Part shown: piece after piece, positions 35,003-45,743 of the stretch
How positions within the stretch are numbered: the first letter of the stretch is position 1
How the letters are laid out: every line of letters begins with the position of its first letter
Origin: Micromussa lordhowensis
Taxonomy: Eukaryota > Cnidaria > Anthozoa > Scleractinia > Lobophylliidae
DNA length: 64,000 nt
Reading direction: 5' to 3'
Assembly: GCA_964020085.1 (NCBI GenBank)
Contig: OZ026599.1
Coordinates: 26,126,329-26,190,328, forward strand
Position numbers and translations under genes: made by a program
Notes under the pieces: model-generated
Databases searched by the model: none
Told to the model about the DNA's origin: nothing
What the model saw: the letters and a program-made list of their open reading frames with translations, nothing else

Positions 35003-35791
35003 TTAGCAAGCATAGTTCTTCCAAAGAGCATCAGATATATTGAGCTTTGTTTCCATTTTCCTTATTTTGATATCAAAATTGTTGCTGTTGTTGGCAGCTG
35101 TATCATGGGAAAGGTAAGTTCCAAGAAATTTTATGGGATCTTTTGGACACTGGAATTTTAAGGGCTCTATCTTGTTTTTGCTCGAAGCACCAATCCACAA
35201 GGCTTTTGTTTTCTTTTTATTTAATTGCAAACCGGACAATACTCCAAATAAATTAACTATATTCATGGCATTTCTTAGTGACGTGGTATCTTCTAGAATC
35301 AGAGTTGTATCATCTGCAAACTGCGAGATCTTGGCATTCTGCCCATTTGGGAGCTCGATGCCCCGGCAAAGTTGGTCTTGGCGTATTTTGAGGGCTAGCA
35401 TTTCAACCGCTAACACAAACAATAGAGGACTCAGAGGACACCCTTGACGGACGCCTCGAGAAACTTTGAAGTAGTTGGTCATGAAACCCGCATTCATCAC
35501 ACCACTTTCGACATTATTATAAAGAATGGATATCCACTTTCTAATATTTGGACCAAAGTTGTATAATTCAATACACTTTTGGAGAAAATTCCATTCAATG
35601 GTGTCGAAGGCCTTACGAAAATCAATAACAAGTAGGATGCCTGGGGGATTTTTAGCTTCTGCATATTCCATAATATCATTTAAAAGCCGAACATTTTGGC
35701 CAACAAATCTACCCTTGATGAAGCCTGTTTGATCAGAGTGTATAAGCGAGGATAGTATTGACTCAATTCTTTGGCCAATTGTTTTTGCCAA
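35003..35791 (-). pseudogene. LINE reverse transcriptase core (L1/Tx1-like)
   Basis: The 262-residue frame carries SDQTGFIKGRFVGQNVRL, LLVIDFRKAFDTIEW with the first catalytic Asp, RGVRQGCPLSPLLFVLAVEM, and the QFADDTT box with the catalytic Asp pair. The fingers region (SPGEDGFDLIGIHL) lies in the next frame at 35856-36131. All core motifs are intact even though the whole gene is broken. Confidence 0.85.
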
Positions 35792-36281
35792 AATTTTATA
35801 ATCGACGTTTAAGAGGGCTAGCGGTCGCCAATTAAACGACTCAATAAGGCAGGAGTCATCTTTTTGGTATCAAACAAATAACGCCGCACCTCTGAGATAT
35901 TGACAATTGTCCTTTGGTAAAAGCTTCATTATATGAATTAAGGAGATGTATGCCAATTAGGTCAAAGCCATCCTCTCCAGGGGATTTGTTGCTCTGAAAG
36001 GATTTCAAAACATTTTTTATCTCATCAAGTGTCAGATCGGATTCAAGAGACATTGATTCTTCAAAAAATAATTTGGGAATGTCTAGGTTCTCAACAAAGG
36101 AGAAAAAGTTCTCTTTAAAATTCGTGGACAAAAAGCCAGATGATTTTGTTGAAGCCCTGAAAACTCACTGCGAGGATCATTCTTCACTTTCATCTATGAA
36201 TTATTTCATATATACTTACATCATTTCACTCCTCACGCGGGAAGATATGAACTCAACAAATTGACCTCGCTCCCAATGTGT

Positions 36282-36353
36282 GGCTTTATAGCTCAGTTGG
36301 TAGAGCATCGCACCGGTATCGCAAAGGTCACGGGTTCGAATCCCGCTGAAGCC
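36282..36353 (+). tRNA. tRNA-Thr(GGT)-like unit, probably SINE-borne
   Basis: Cloverleaf as in the other copies, with perfect acceptor ends (GGC...GCC) but substitutions in acceptor position 6 (T) and anticodon stem (GCAAA instead of GCGGA). C at position 33. Probably not functional. Confidence 0.5.
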
Positions 36354-36530
36354 CTGATTTTTTTCAGGCTTCTTCTTTCCAGTTGCTTAAATTGGAAAAC
36401 TCACTGCGAGGATCATTCTTCACTTTCATCTATAACCGCAGTTCATATGAATTATTTCATATATACTTACATCATTTCACTCCTCACGGGAAGACATGAA
36501 CTCAACAAATTGACCTCGCTCCCAATGTGT

Positions 36531-36602
36531 GGCTTCATAGCTCAGTTGGTAGAGCATCGCACCGGTATCGCGGAGGTCACGGGTTCGAATCCCGCTGAAG
36601 CC
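36531..36602 (+). tRNA. tRNA-Thr(GGT)-like unit, probably SINE-borne
   Basis: Best preserved of the four: seven acceptor pairs GGCTTCA/TGAAGCC, D-arm GCTC/GAGC, loop CCGGTAT, T-arm ACGGG with TTCGAAT. The anticodon loop still has C33 and an A-C mismatch closing the anticodon stem. Confidence 0.55.
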
Positions 36603-36749
36603 CTGTTTTTTTCAGGCTTCTTCTTTCCAGTTGCTTAAATAGGAAAACTCACTACGAGGATCATTCTTTACTTTCAGAGACAATATCTGTACATAAAATT
36701 TGTGTAAACAAAGATTGTTGTTGGGAATCACATGGAGCATAATCGGAAG

Positions 36750-37070
36750 CTAGAGAAAATCTTCGTCACCTACCTTGATCTTTGTGATAACAAATCTACC
36801 GTTTGGATCAGTAGACAGACATTCAAAAGAAAGCAAGGAGTTTGGTCTCTGCAATATGCCAGTACCTTTGGAATGTTTTGTACCGTGTGAAAAAAATATT
36901 TTCCCACCCCATTCTGAAGCCCAAGGGACTTCATCTTTCTTGGACGAAAAGGTTTCCTGAAGACAATAGAGATCTGCTTTTTGATTCTTGAGATACAAGA
37001 ACAATGCCCTTCGCTTGGCGTGGTTACGCAACCCCCTTACATTCAATGATAAGATTTTGATGAGTTTCAT
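36750..37070 (-). pseudogene. LINE endonuclease N-terminus, block copy 3
   Basis: Nearly identical to 15401-15721 (for example RGLRNHAKRRA against RGLRYHAKRRA). The frame is cut at the SINE-like region. Confidence 0.8.
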
Positions 37071-38964
37071 AGTATTCTAACAAATAAAGACTAACACCTA
37101 TTCTATACCGCACAATAGTTATGCTAATAGACAGCAACAAAGGCTTGAGAGAGATAGAAAAAGAAATAAAAAAGGAAATACGAAGACAGACAAAATACTA
37201 GTAAGAGTTAGAAATATAAAATTAGCTACTCTAATTTAAGAGACTAAATTAATTAGTAATCGCAAAGAAAACTAATATAAACGAAAGAAATATAAAATTA
37301 AGTTGTACAGTTCCTAAAAGAAGTACAATACATACACTGCACTCGAATAAAAAAAAATCAAGGTGAACTGAAACACGCTTGGAGATTTGAAAGTATTTCC
37401 AATTTCCAAACAAAAAAGGTATTGACGGTGAAACTACAACATCCAAAGTAGTTCTTTTATGGTGGGCGAACTTGCACCCTTTACTCCAGTGTGACCAAAA
37501 CTTCGGATTGTCCGATCATTATCGACGGCTTCCGAAAGTGCCAATCCGATTTAACACGGAAAGTGACCTCTCAATAGTGTTGTATTCACCAACATTCATA
37601 TTCATGCTCAGTTGTTATAAGATGAGGAAAAAATGATTGATCAGCGTACTAAGCCAAGCTGGGACAGCTTGGCTCAGGATGTGTTCAAGATACGACCCAC
37701 GTGATTTTTGGGCGGGAGGGTGGGCTGTTGTAATGCAATGTGATGTAAAATCTTTATTTAAACACGGAGAATCATCAGTTAAGCTAAAAGTTAAAAACTA
37801 AAACTCATTACAACTGTTTTACATGATTGCCGTGTGGAAATCCGATATCTCTGATACCTTCTTGATACCCCGTTTAGACTGCCCAATAGAACCAACGCTT
37901 TTTAAAGCTTGGGACAAGTTATTCCACAAGCAGGCCCCGCTATAACAGAAGCTTCGTTTGAAATAATTAGTATTTGGGTTGGACAGTGAAAGTTTCCCTT
38001 CAAGTTAAGATTATTAACATTAACATGGCGTTGAGTGAAAAGACATTGTAGATAGTCTAGGGCAAGTTCATTAAATGGTTTTGCCCCCGCAGGGCCAAAA
38101 CCCGAGGAGGGATTAATAGGAGCAATCGCGTATAAAGAATGTGAAATATTGGTGTAGTATCGGTAGTGTGCGAATCGAGCACGATTTGAAGAAACTAGGC
38201 GCGCACGGCGGTCCCAGTTAATTTTTCAGTAAGCTCGAAAGGCAACTCTGGGTAATTCTTGCAGCCACAAGGACGAGGAGGTATCGCGTGCGCGAGGTTA
38301 CAAGAAAGTAATGAATAGTTCCATTAATTTCTTAGCGGCCTGCAAGCGATCCCAAAAAGTGAATTGCTACCACATGAACTGAATACATTTTCATAATAAA
38401 TAAATAATACAGTTTTCTTATTGCGCATGAAATTGTTTGCGGCGTCCTTTAGTTAAATTCAATAGCCTGGTAGCATAAAAATAAACGTATTTTGCAATAA
38501 AAGTTGTACAGTTCATTACATAATAAATGTGATATCCAAGGCGGGGGCAGATTTAATGACAACTATTACTAGTGTACATACTTAAAGCTTTCTGATTTTA
38601 CGACGAAGAGACAGCTTCTCCCACTTAAGCGTCGCTAGGAGGATTTAGTAATTACTCTGGCAGCGCGATTTTGGAATTTCTGTAATTTATCACTCAAATA
38701 GACTGCTAGCAGTCCCTTTCTAGATAGTCGCGAGAGCGTGCGAACCGAGAGCGCACAGCGCGGCGAGACTGGAGCAAGGAGAAAAACACGAGAAGAGACT
38801 GGGGGAGAGGCGAAAAGAAAGGGACTGCGCTCTAAGCTGTAATCGAGGCGTTCGAATTTCCCCTCGCACCAGCAACTGAAAATTCCAATTGGTCCATAAA
38901 CAATAGCTGCTGTCAGCAACATTTAATGAGTAATTGACTACTTGACACGTTTGGATGTCAATCG

Positions 38965-39159
38965 ATGACTTGGATATCAGATCATGCAACAGGATGGGAT
39001 TCGGTCACGAAAGAAAATACCATCGATGTTTACTTAGATTTAAGCGATCATGTCGGCGGCTTAGTTCTCAAAGAGGAACAGAAGCTAGCGGTGGAAGCGC
39101 TGCTGTCGGGGAAAGATGAAATGGCCGTTCTTCCCTGCTTTGAAATAGTTTCTGTGTGA
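38965..39159 (+). pseudogene. Truncated RecQ-like helicase N-terminus, second copy
   Basis: Identical translation to 17643-17837, cut before the Walker A box at the same position. Confidence 0.4.
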
Positions 39160-39707
39160 GACATACAAATGCCTAATCTATTCAATCTCGTGAAGTCGTG
39201 ACTTTTACCACCACTATGAAACAAAATTACGGAAACTCTGTGAGCAAAAGCTGACATTCTGGAATTTCGAAACTTAGCAGCTGCTGCGGTGCAAAGAGCA
39301 GAAACATTGGTAGCTCTCGTCATCTTCGTTTCGTTTTTATAAGGCCTTAAAGCTCCTTCTAAAGCACTGTTCCACAACGGACACATTGTTTTAATCTCAT
39401 GGCGAACAAGGGTGTTTGAAAAAGAAGTAAGTTCCGAAGGTGGAGTGTACTTCAGGACAGATGTATTCGAATGGCAATACTCTTTAAATTCCCGCGAGAT
39501 CGTGGATCGTACTGCTTCTTCCAAAAAATCCTGGCACGCAGGATGCTTAAAGATGACGTTAACAGCAGCTTTCCAGTTGTTTTGCGCCGCGTTCTCAATT
39601 ACGCTTTGGGTTATTGCGTCGTCGATGTGTTTTACTCTGGGCCACGAGGAGAAGTTGAGATTCACTACCACTTCCAAAGATTTCGGCTGTTGAAAGATTC
39701 GGATCAA
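39048..39707 (-). CDS. Transposon-borne protein fragment, second copy
   Basis: The protein sequence equals that at 17726-18385. An upstream minus frame (40077-40346) encodes a further segment with CVLKIRNAAERLNFICKNI and may be an earlier exon of the same gene. Absence of substitutions between copies points to a recent duplication rather than selection. Confidence 0.45.
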   Translation of the reverse strand: MIRIFQQPKSLEVVVNLNFSSWPRVKHIDDAITQSVIENAAQNNWKAAVNVIFKHPACQDFLEEAVRSTISREFKEYCHSNTSVLKYTPPSELTSFSNTLVRHEIKTMCPLWNSALEGALRPYKNETKMTRATNVSALCTAAAAKFRNSRMSAFAHRVSVILFHSGGKSHDFTRLNRLGICMSHTETISKQGRTAISSFPDSSASTASFCSSLRTKPPT

Positions 39708-39746
39708 TGTCCAGGCTCGGCGATTCTTCGTCTTTCGTCCTTATAT

Positions 39747-40034
39747 GCAGCCCCGAATCTCTGGAACAATCTGCCCCGTGAAATAACTAGCCTTGACTCA
39801 CTCTCAAGTTTTAAGTGCCACCTCAAGACATATCTTTTTAAACAAGCTTTTAGTTTGTAAATAGTATATATTTTAATCCATCAGAAATTTGTTTATTTTT
39901 TAATTATTAATTATTCATTTATTTATTTTCAATTTTAACTGCTTGTAAATTTCATATATTTTTAATCATTTCACTCAGAATTGTAAAGCGCATTTGATCA
40001 TGCCTACCATGAAAAATGCGCTATATAAGTTCCA

Positions 40035-40069
<35 letters not shown>

Positions 40070-40070
40070 A
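39747..40070 (+). mobile_element. L2/CR1-like LINE 3' end with (ATT)n tail
   Basis: The plus strand encodes the last residues of a LINE protein (APNLWNNLPREITSLDSLSS, KCHLKTYLFKQAFSL, stop), then an AT-rich 3' UTR ending in AATGCGCTATATAAGT and an ATT repeat (40036-40066). It is absent from the equivalent place in copy 2 (about 18420), so it inserted after the duplication. Confidence 0.75.
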
Positions 40071-40880
40071 TTCTGGTCAAATAGCAATGGTCGCTTCGCT
40101 CGACTTTCCACAGCTTCTCGGCGATCTGTCGATTCTCCGCTTTGCTCGCTTTCTCCTTTCCTTCTCTTTCCTGCTACCGATATCGATCCAGGAGACTTTT
40201 AAACCGCAGTATTCCGGGATCATGATTTCCTTGTCGAGTTCGTGGCCGCTTTCCTTTGTTGTGATGAAATTCTCCTGCGGTACGTTGATGTTTTTGCAGA
40301 TGAAGTTCAATCGTTCTGCAGCATTTCTTATTTTCAACACGCACAAGATAAATAAGGTTCAGAATTTAAACAAACTTCAAAAGTTCCAGTAATTATTTTA
40401 CTGAGGGGGAGATTTCCTGCGCTGGCCTTCGTAGATTTGAAAAGATTTTCGCACGAAAGGTAAGTTCCATTCAGTAAGTTCCATCCACCTTGCACACACG
40501 GCAAAAATCTGATGCATCCTGCGCTTTAGGCTTTCTACCGCTGTCTCGCGTGTCGATAACAGAGGCGGAGCTGTTATTTACAAGCTGTCATGTTTTAATT
40601 GGATTTTTAATGGGATTAACGAATTGTGGGCGGAGTTAATCTGAACACACCGGTAACAGCTAAGATCGCAGTCCCTTTCTTTTCCTCTTCCCGCCTCTCC
40701 CCACGCTCCCTCTGCTCGTTCGCTCCAGTTTTCCGCTTTCGCTCGGCTATTTCGCGCGCCTTCGTGACTATCTTGAAAGGGACTGCTAGCAGTCTATAAC
40801 TCAAATGACCACTCATACAATCCCAAACGGGGCTGCAGTAACTAGATAATGGCTGCAATATGTATAATTATTGTACCCTG

Positions 40881-42319
40881 AGGACAAAGTCGTTCAATTG
40901 TTCATATATCCGAATTTTATAACGACCACTGAGCGGCCTTTGAGATTTTCTGCCAGAGAGATGAACGAAGTCATACCATACATTGTCGTATGTAAACGAA
41001 AAAAATAGTAACATGAACAACATGTGCAACGAGCGAACAAAACACTGCAAGAAGGCCAGATGAAAAGGTCAGGTGATGAACACGAAAAAGACGCGATGTG
41101 ATCATATGAATATGTTCCTAAATTGAATTTACTTCCCAAAATCTTTAATATTTCCTTCTACTATAGGAAGTATTTAATTACGCTACTCGCCCGAAATGTC
41201 GAATTTAGTCCCTTAAATCAACATTGCAAAACCGCAGAGAAAAATGATTTTGCATATTTTTGGAGCCGGAGTTGACAGGTTTATACAACAGACGAGACAA
41301 ACGATGCAAAACAATGTAAAATTTACAAATACAGTAGAACCCTGCTATCGAGTTAGCGGGGGTTCGAGTTATCGGGGTCGATTGAATATCGAACTTGCCA
41401 GGTTAATAATTGGTAGTTCACTGATTCTTCAGCACTTCAGTACACCGTACAACGCACACAAGACGGCTTATCTCGTCAGAAACTGCGCTCTAGCACTGTC
41501 AGTTTTCTCTTTGTGACAGACTCAAATATGTGAACGACCAGTTGCACTAATTAAAATCAAATTTCTGTAGTGTTAGTTTTAAGTGTTTTTACCGATTACA
41601 CCACAAGAAAAGCTAATGGGATGACATCCGCGGTGAGTTACATGAATCAGAATTTGAGTTATCGGGGTAAATTTCAATCACGGAAAACGAAGTTTAGTTC
41701 GAGTTAGCGGCGAATTCGAGTTATCCGAGTTCGAGTTAACCGAGTTAAAATGACTGAAAAGTGGTTTCAAATCCAAGGGAAATGGGAGTTAGTTCGAGTC
41801 AGCGGGGAAGCTCGAGTTATCCGAGTTTGAGTTACCGGCGTTCTACTGTAAATCATAATTCAATATTTTTCATGCTACCTAGTACTACCAAATGCAAAAA
41901 GTAATCGAATTGCCTTTTTAATGAAAAATCAATAAAGCAACTGATTTGAAGTTTTCAATCCGCGAGAGCCTCATTCAGTAAACTTCTCTACCGAGGCCAA
42001 CTTTGTCAGTATTTCAATAATCTAAATTTATAAAAGAGCATAGACTAATTGAAGTTCAGAGTTGATCTAACTTAATTTAAAATGCCCACTGGCACACTAG
42101 ACCTGTGAACAACTATGAGCAGTCAACCGTGAAAACGAAAACACGAGTTGTAACTATTATGACAGGGTTGTTCAACCGCAGTTAAGACGCGGTCGTCCAA
42201 ATATAGTCCCTTGAAACACGAAAAAACATATTGCATCTAGGCCACGTCACAAGAAAAAGAATTTATAGAGAGTGGAGTTTTCAATTACTACCAAACTTGA
42301 CGACTGTTGATCTGAGAAG
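40881..42319. promoter_or_regulatory. 5' flank of lectin gene 3 with complete TA-MITE
   Basis: The flank matches those of copies 1 and 2 but keeps about 540 bases that both have lost between CTCGTCAG (41480) and TTTGTCAG (42005). It contains the complete MITE at 41332-41848. TATA-like stretches upstream of the start codon are conserved. Confidence 0.4.
41332..41848. repeat. Pogo/Tigger-like MITE flanked by TA
   Basis: The ends CAGTAGAACCCTGCT and its partner ...GGCGTTCTACTG are inverted repeats flanked by TA on both sides (41330-41331, 41849-41850). The interior has repeated GTTCGAGTTA / GAGTTATCCGAG units. Tc1/mariner-superfamily elements duplicate TA; no transposase is present. Confidence 0.75.
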
Positions 42320-43948
42320 ATGACTGTAACAGCTGTTGTGGCGATGTTTGGTTGGAGTTTCTTGCTGACAGGTATCTCTGCCGCGAGAACTAATGTTTCC
42401 GTGTCTAAACCTTCGGCCCAAAATGGCCAAGGGACGACAATTGCTCCAGCGGACGACAAATGCGGCACTGTAGTTCATGGGAACTACTACGCCGGGACGA
42501 ACAAGGAGATGAAAGCCATTCTTCAGGGAATCCAGGCTCAGTTGTCTGATATGCAAGAACAACTGCGCGAACTTAAAATATACAATGACAACAAAACAGG
42601 TGAGAAAAAAAAACAGTGCTTCGCTCATCGAAGAAGTAAATAATCACAATTCCTAGACCATCTTTAAATACTTTCGTTATTCAAAATCTGATCTATCCGA
42701 TAACATTGAATGTTCAATTCTAAATGACTTGTGTCATCAATTCTTCTACCTTAAGTCAACTTGCGCAAAATTCAGTGTGATAGCTGAGTCCGAATAATGT
42801 TTTTAATTTCCACTCTCGATTCTCTTGCCGCTTGAAGCCCGAATTACTTTTTTTTTTGCAAAACCCGACCCATAACTAAATCTGCTTCAAAACTTGTCCA
42901 ACCAAAATGTTTAAAACTTACAACGCAAAAACTATTTGGCTTTTTTTTCTAGCATTTTCACCGCTAGCAAAAATGCCATTGTGAGTTGATTCCTTTCCGT
43001 AGGCAACACCAGAAACTGTGCTAATCTGTACAAAGCCGGTGAAAGAATCAGTGGTGTGTACACGATCAACCCAGATGATGGCGACCCTTTTGATGTTTAC
43101 TGTGACCAAAAAACAGCCGGTGGAGGGTGGACAGTGATACAAAAGAGATTGGACGGCTCGGTTGATTTTTACCGAGGTTGGGCAGACTATAAACGAGGTT
43201 TTGGCAACCTGAATGGCGAGTTCTGGCTTGGACTGGACAAGATGCACCGACTGACCAAGACAGGAAGAAACAGGATTCGTGTAGATCTAGAGGACACTAA
43301 AGGAAGCACTGTCTATGCAGAATACGACATGTTTGCTGTGGCGAGTGAGAGAGCCAAGTATCTTCTAAGCCTGGGAACTTACTCTGGTGAGGAAATGAAA
43401 CTAAATAAGATGGACCACTAACTAATGTAAAATCGAAAAAAACATTATTCTGTATTTGTTTAAATTGCGTTGCCATCTCACAACTCTCGAATAGAATAAA
43501 TTCGAGATAGCAATCTTCGGCTGTCGAGACATTTCGAGCTTTTCTTTAGATCGTCGTAAGTAACTCGCGTTTGATTTGGCTTTAGTGCTATTGCTTTCAC
43601 TGAGCGATTACCTTAAAATCTCAAGTCTATTTCTCATCCAATCAAGTGACTAAATGAGATTCTCTTGTCATTATTTTTCTGCCAGGAACTGCCGGTGATT
43701 CTTTCGTCCATCACCGCGGCGCTCCTTTTTCTACCAAAGATCGTGATAATGACGCGGATGGCCGTCACTGTGCAGTAACCTTTAAAGGAGGATGGTGGTA
43801 CATTACCTGTCGCCACGCAAACTTGAATGGTCTCTATCATCACGGTCCTCACAAGTCCCACGCTGATGGCATCAACTGGTTTCATTGGAAGGGAGACTAC
43901 TACTCCGCCAAGAGATCTGAAATGAAAATAAGACCAGCGGATTTTTAA
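42320..43948 (+). CDS. Secreted fibrinogen-related lectin (ficolin-like), copy 3
   Basis: Exons 42320-42599, 43003-43386 and 43686-43948 (280, 384, 263 bases) encode 308 residues. Architecture is as in copy 1: signal peptide, Cys48, short helix, fibrinogen-related domain with four cysteines. Exon 3 differs most: [29 protein letters not shown] and NWFHWKG. The calcium-binding aspartates (240, 242, 244) are kept. Exon 2 starts [12 protein letters not shown], where copies 1 and 2 have NNRNCA. If intron 2 were read through, the frame would stop 10 codons after the donor. Upstream it has the fullest flank, so it probably represents the older structure. Confidence 0.85.
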
Positions 43949-43989
43949 AAAAATTCAGTCTGTAGCCCGTTGGGTTTTGCTTCATCATG

Positions 43990-43995
43990 AATAAA
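43990..43995 (+). promoter_or_regulatory. Polyadenylation signal AATAAA, lectin gene 3
   Basis: AATAAA lies 41 bases after the stop codon, as in the other two genes. Confidence 0.6.
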
Positions 43996-44271
43996 ACTGA
44001 TTTTATTCAAATTTTGTGATGAAAGTTCCTTTGTTCTCTTGTAACAGTAGGGCGGAAATAATATGCTAGGAATTAATTAGGATCTTTTTCTCGCGCATGC
44101 ATTTGAGACGAGCGACCGGTACTTTTTTCAGAGTTTCCGTACAAAATTTTTCTCACTGCTTTACATGATATCATTGGCCTACAAAATTTCTCATTGTCTT
44201 TCTGCCAATCATTACCTAGAATTACGATGCGTAATTTGCACTGGTGTTACACTTTTTGCACTGGTATTACA

Positions 44272-44304
<33 letters not shown>

Positions 44305-44494
44305 GAGTAATTTTTTTATGTGTATTATTTCCGTCGCTTGAGGTTTTGTTGGCTTTGAATGTGACGTTAAGCTGAACAGTTGTCCCTCCTCTAACGCGTT
44401 AATGTTCGTTTTGTATGTATGTACATGTGTTTCAACAAGACACTGGAATGGCTTTATGAAGGTTGCTAAGAAAAGCAATCGCTATTTGTATGCC
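43996..44494. other. End of the duplicated block, no gene
   Basis: Similarity to the flanks of copies 1 and 2 ends near 44124, at GACCGGTAC. From there to the MITE at 44495 I see no gene. Confidence 0.5.
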
Positions 44495-44832
44495 CAGGAG
44501 CCCATCACTAGGAGCTTGCAACTCCAATACTAAGCCTATGTCACGGCATTTTAACAGACCGGTCTATTTTTAGACTTCTTTTCCTGCAAAATAGGTCAGT
44601 TCCGTTCTACACGAGCGCGCATCGGTAAGGGAAACAATGGCGGCTTTTCCTTTTAATCTTCCAGTGAAAATGCCGACGTCAATTAAAGAATCAAGTCCGT
44701 GCTTATGATTTGTCACTGTTGTCCCTGCGGGAGTCTGAACTCGCGGTAAATTCAAGCTAAAAATAGACAGGTCTGTGAAAACGCCGTGACAGGAATATGG
44801 GGTAGTTGCTGGCTCCTAGTGATGGGCTCCTG
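44495..44832. repeat. MITE with CAGGAGCCC ends and 7-bp TSD
   Basis: CAGGAGCCCATCACTAGGAG at the left end is complemented at the right end. GTATGCC is duplicated outside (44488-44494, 44833-44839). The middle shows further imperfect self-complementarity around GTCACGGCATTTTAACAGAC and its partner near 44776. No coding potential. Confidence 0.75.
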
Positions 44833-45164
44833 GTATGCCTGATGTCCGGAGTATCTCGGCTTCCGCCTCAACGTGAGTTGAATAAACACTGTTTTTGGTT
44901 AACATCTTTTCCGATATTACTTTATGTTCTCCTGTAATATCCCCAAAGAATCAAAACACAACATCTCCCAAACGTCTAACAAACAAATCAAAATCGAAAT
45001 CAGCTTCTTAAATTAGTGTTCATGAGAGGTAATATCGTTCGTTAACTTCATTGTAAGGGTTAGAAAGGGGATGCAGCGTTCTTTAGTAGGTTTGTAAAAG
45101 GGGTACCGTTTGTTAATGGAAGGTATACTAAAGAGGTATCTTTTCTGTCAAAAATGCTATATAC

Positions 45165-45221
45165 AAGGGTAAGGGGTCGGACCTCGGGGGGGAACCTCCC
45201 CGAGGTCCGACCCCTTACCCT
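45165..45221. repeat. GC-rich hairpin with 27-base arms
   Basis: AAGGGTAAGGGGTCGGACCT at the left pairs with its complement at the right, with only a few bases between the arms. It is followed by a C-run at 45234. It is an extremely stable foldback; function unknown. Confidence 0.6.
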
Positions 45222-45257
45222 TGGGCTCCCCCATCCCCCCCCCCCCCTTGGGCTTGT

Positions 45258-45395
45258 GCCTCTGTTTCAAAACGAGTCTAAGTGCGAAACCTTTCTTATG
45301 AAAATGAGTTTGATCTGTATGAAAATGAACATGTAGGCGAAACTCATTTTCATATGAATGATTTCGCACTTAGACTCGTTTTGACACGGAGGAGA
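45258..45395. repeat. Inverted repeat with ~50-base arms
   Basis: GTTTCAAAACGAGTCTAAGT pairs with its complement near 45375, and the inner arms (TGAAAATGAGTTT) also match. This is a small foldback MITE. Confidence 0.6.
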
Positions 45396-45706
45396 GAACT
45401 TTAAAAGCACGAGGTTTCTACGCAGCATGGCCTGGGAACTGCTAACAAACAAAGAAAAATAGAACAGGAGTATAAGCTGCCTTGTGCAGCCAGTGAATGT
45501 TGTCAAGCTTCATAATAGATCGTTTTCACTGTCACGCAATAAAAAAATAAATCGAAAACTATCTGGTGGAAAAAGCTAAGAAATTGTGATGTTATAGAAA
45601 ACAAAAAAATAAGACACTTCTCCAAGTTTTAGCCCTATGCGTTTCCCCAAACTTCAGATATTTGTCGAAATGTTTCGCAGAAATTTACAGAGCCCAGTAT
45701 GAAAAC

Positions 45707-45743
45707 GCCATGTTGGTGTACCTCCATGGTACACCAACATGGC
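45707..45743. repeat. Perfect 16-17 base hairpin
   Basis: CGCCATGTTGGTGTACC pairs perfectly with GGTACACCAACATGGCG across the loop TCCAT... It may be the core of a degenerate MITE. Confidence 0.55.

Larger units (their letters stand above)
36133..36675. mobile_element. Tandem tRNA-like SINE units in the LINE
   Basis: Two tRNA-like units follow each other in the same direction, each with the shared flank containing CACTGCGAGGATCATTCTTC. The right junction (AGAGACAATATCT at about 36677) is the same as at 15327, but the left junction differs and adjoins the reverse transcriptase. This suggests recombination between SINE copies deleted part of the LINE endonuclease. Confidence 0.65.
33487..37417 (-). 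mobile_element. L1/Tx1-like LINE with internal deletion (block copy 3)
   Basis: The 3' end is a run of T on the plus strand (33487-33504), the complement of a poly-A tail. Minus-strand frames give, from the 5' side, endonuclease (36750-37070), reverse transcriptase (35856-36131 and 35003-35791), connection and C-terminal parts (34509-34964, 34271-34555, 33707-34096). The second endonuclease half is missing and SINE-like units lie in its place (36133-36675). The insertion site is intact in block 1 (GCGAAGGTATTGACGG near 2196). The frames are broken in several places, so it is inactive. Confidence 0.8.
38700..40795. mobile_element. Long-TIR DNA transposon remnant, second copy
   Basis: The same element as at 17378-19258 in the same target, with target copies ATCACTCAAAT (38689-38699) and ATAACTCAAAT (40796-40806, one substitution). 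It differs by a LINE 3' fragment inserted at about 39747-40070 and a ~120-base deletion near 40540. It was duplicated as part of the block, not inserted twice. Confidence 0.75.
37745..40880 (-). mobile_element. 5'-truncated CR1-like LINE (block copy 3)
   Basis: Same as the copies at 2525-5000 and 16390-19330; about 50 bases are missing near 38641 relative to copy 2. It is interrupted by the TIR element at 38700-40795. Confidence 0.65.

Noticed and set aside
44212..44755. Short frames around the MITE at 44495-44832
   Set aside because: No family resemblance; they cross MITE boundaries.
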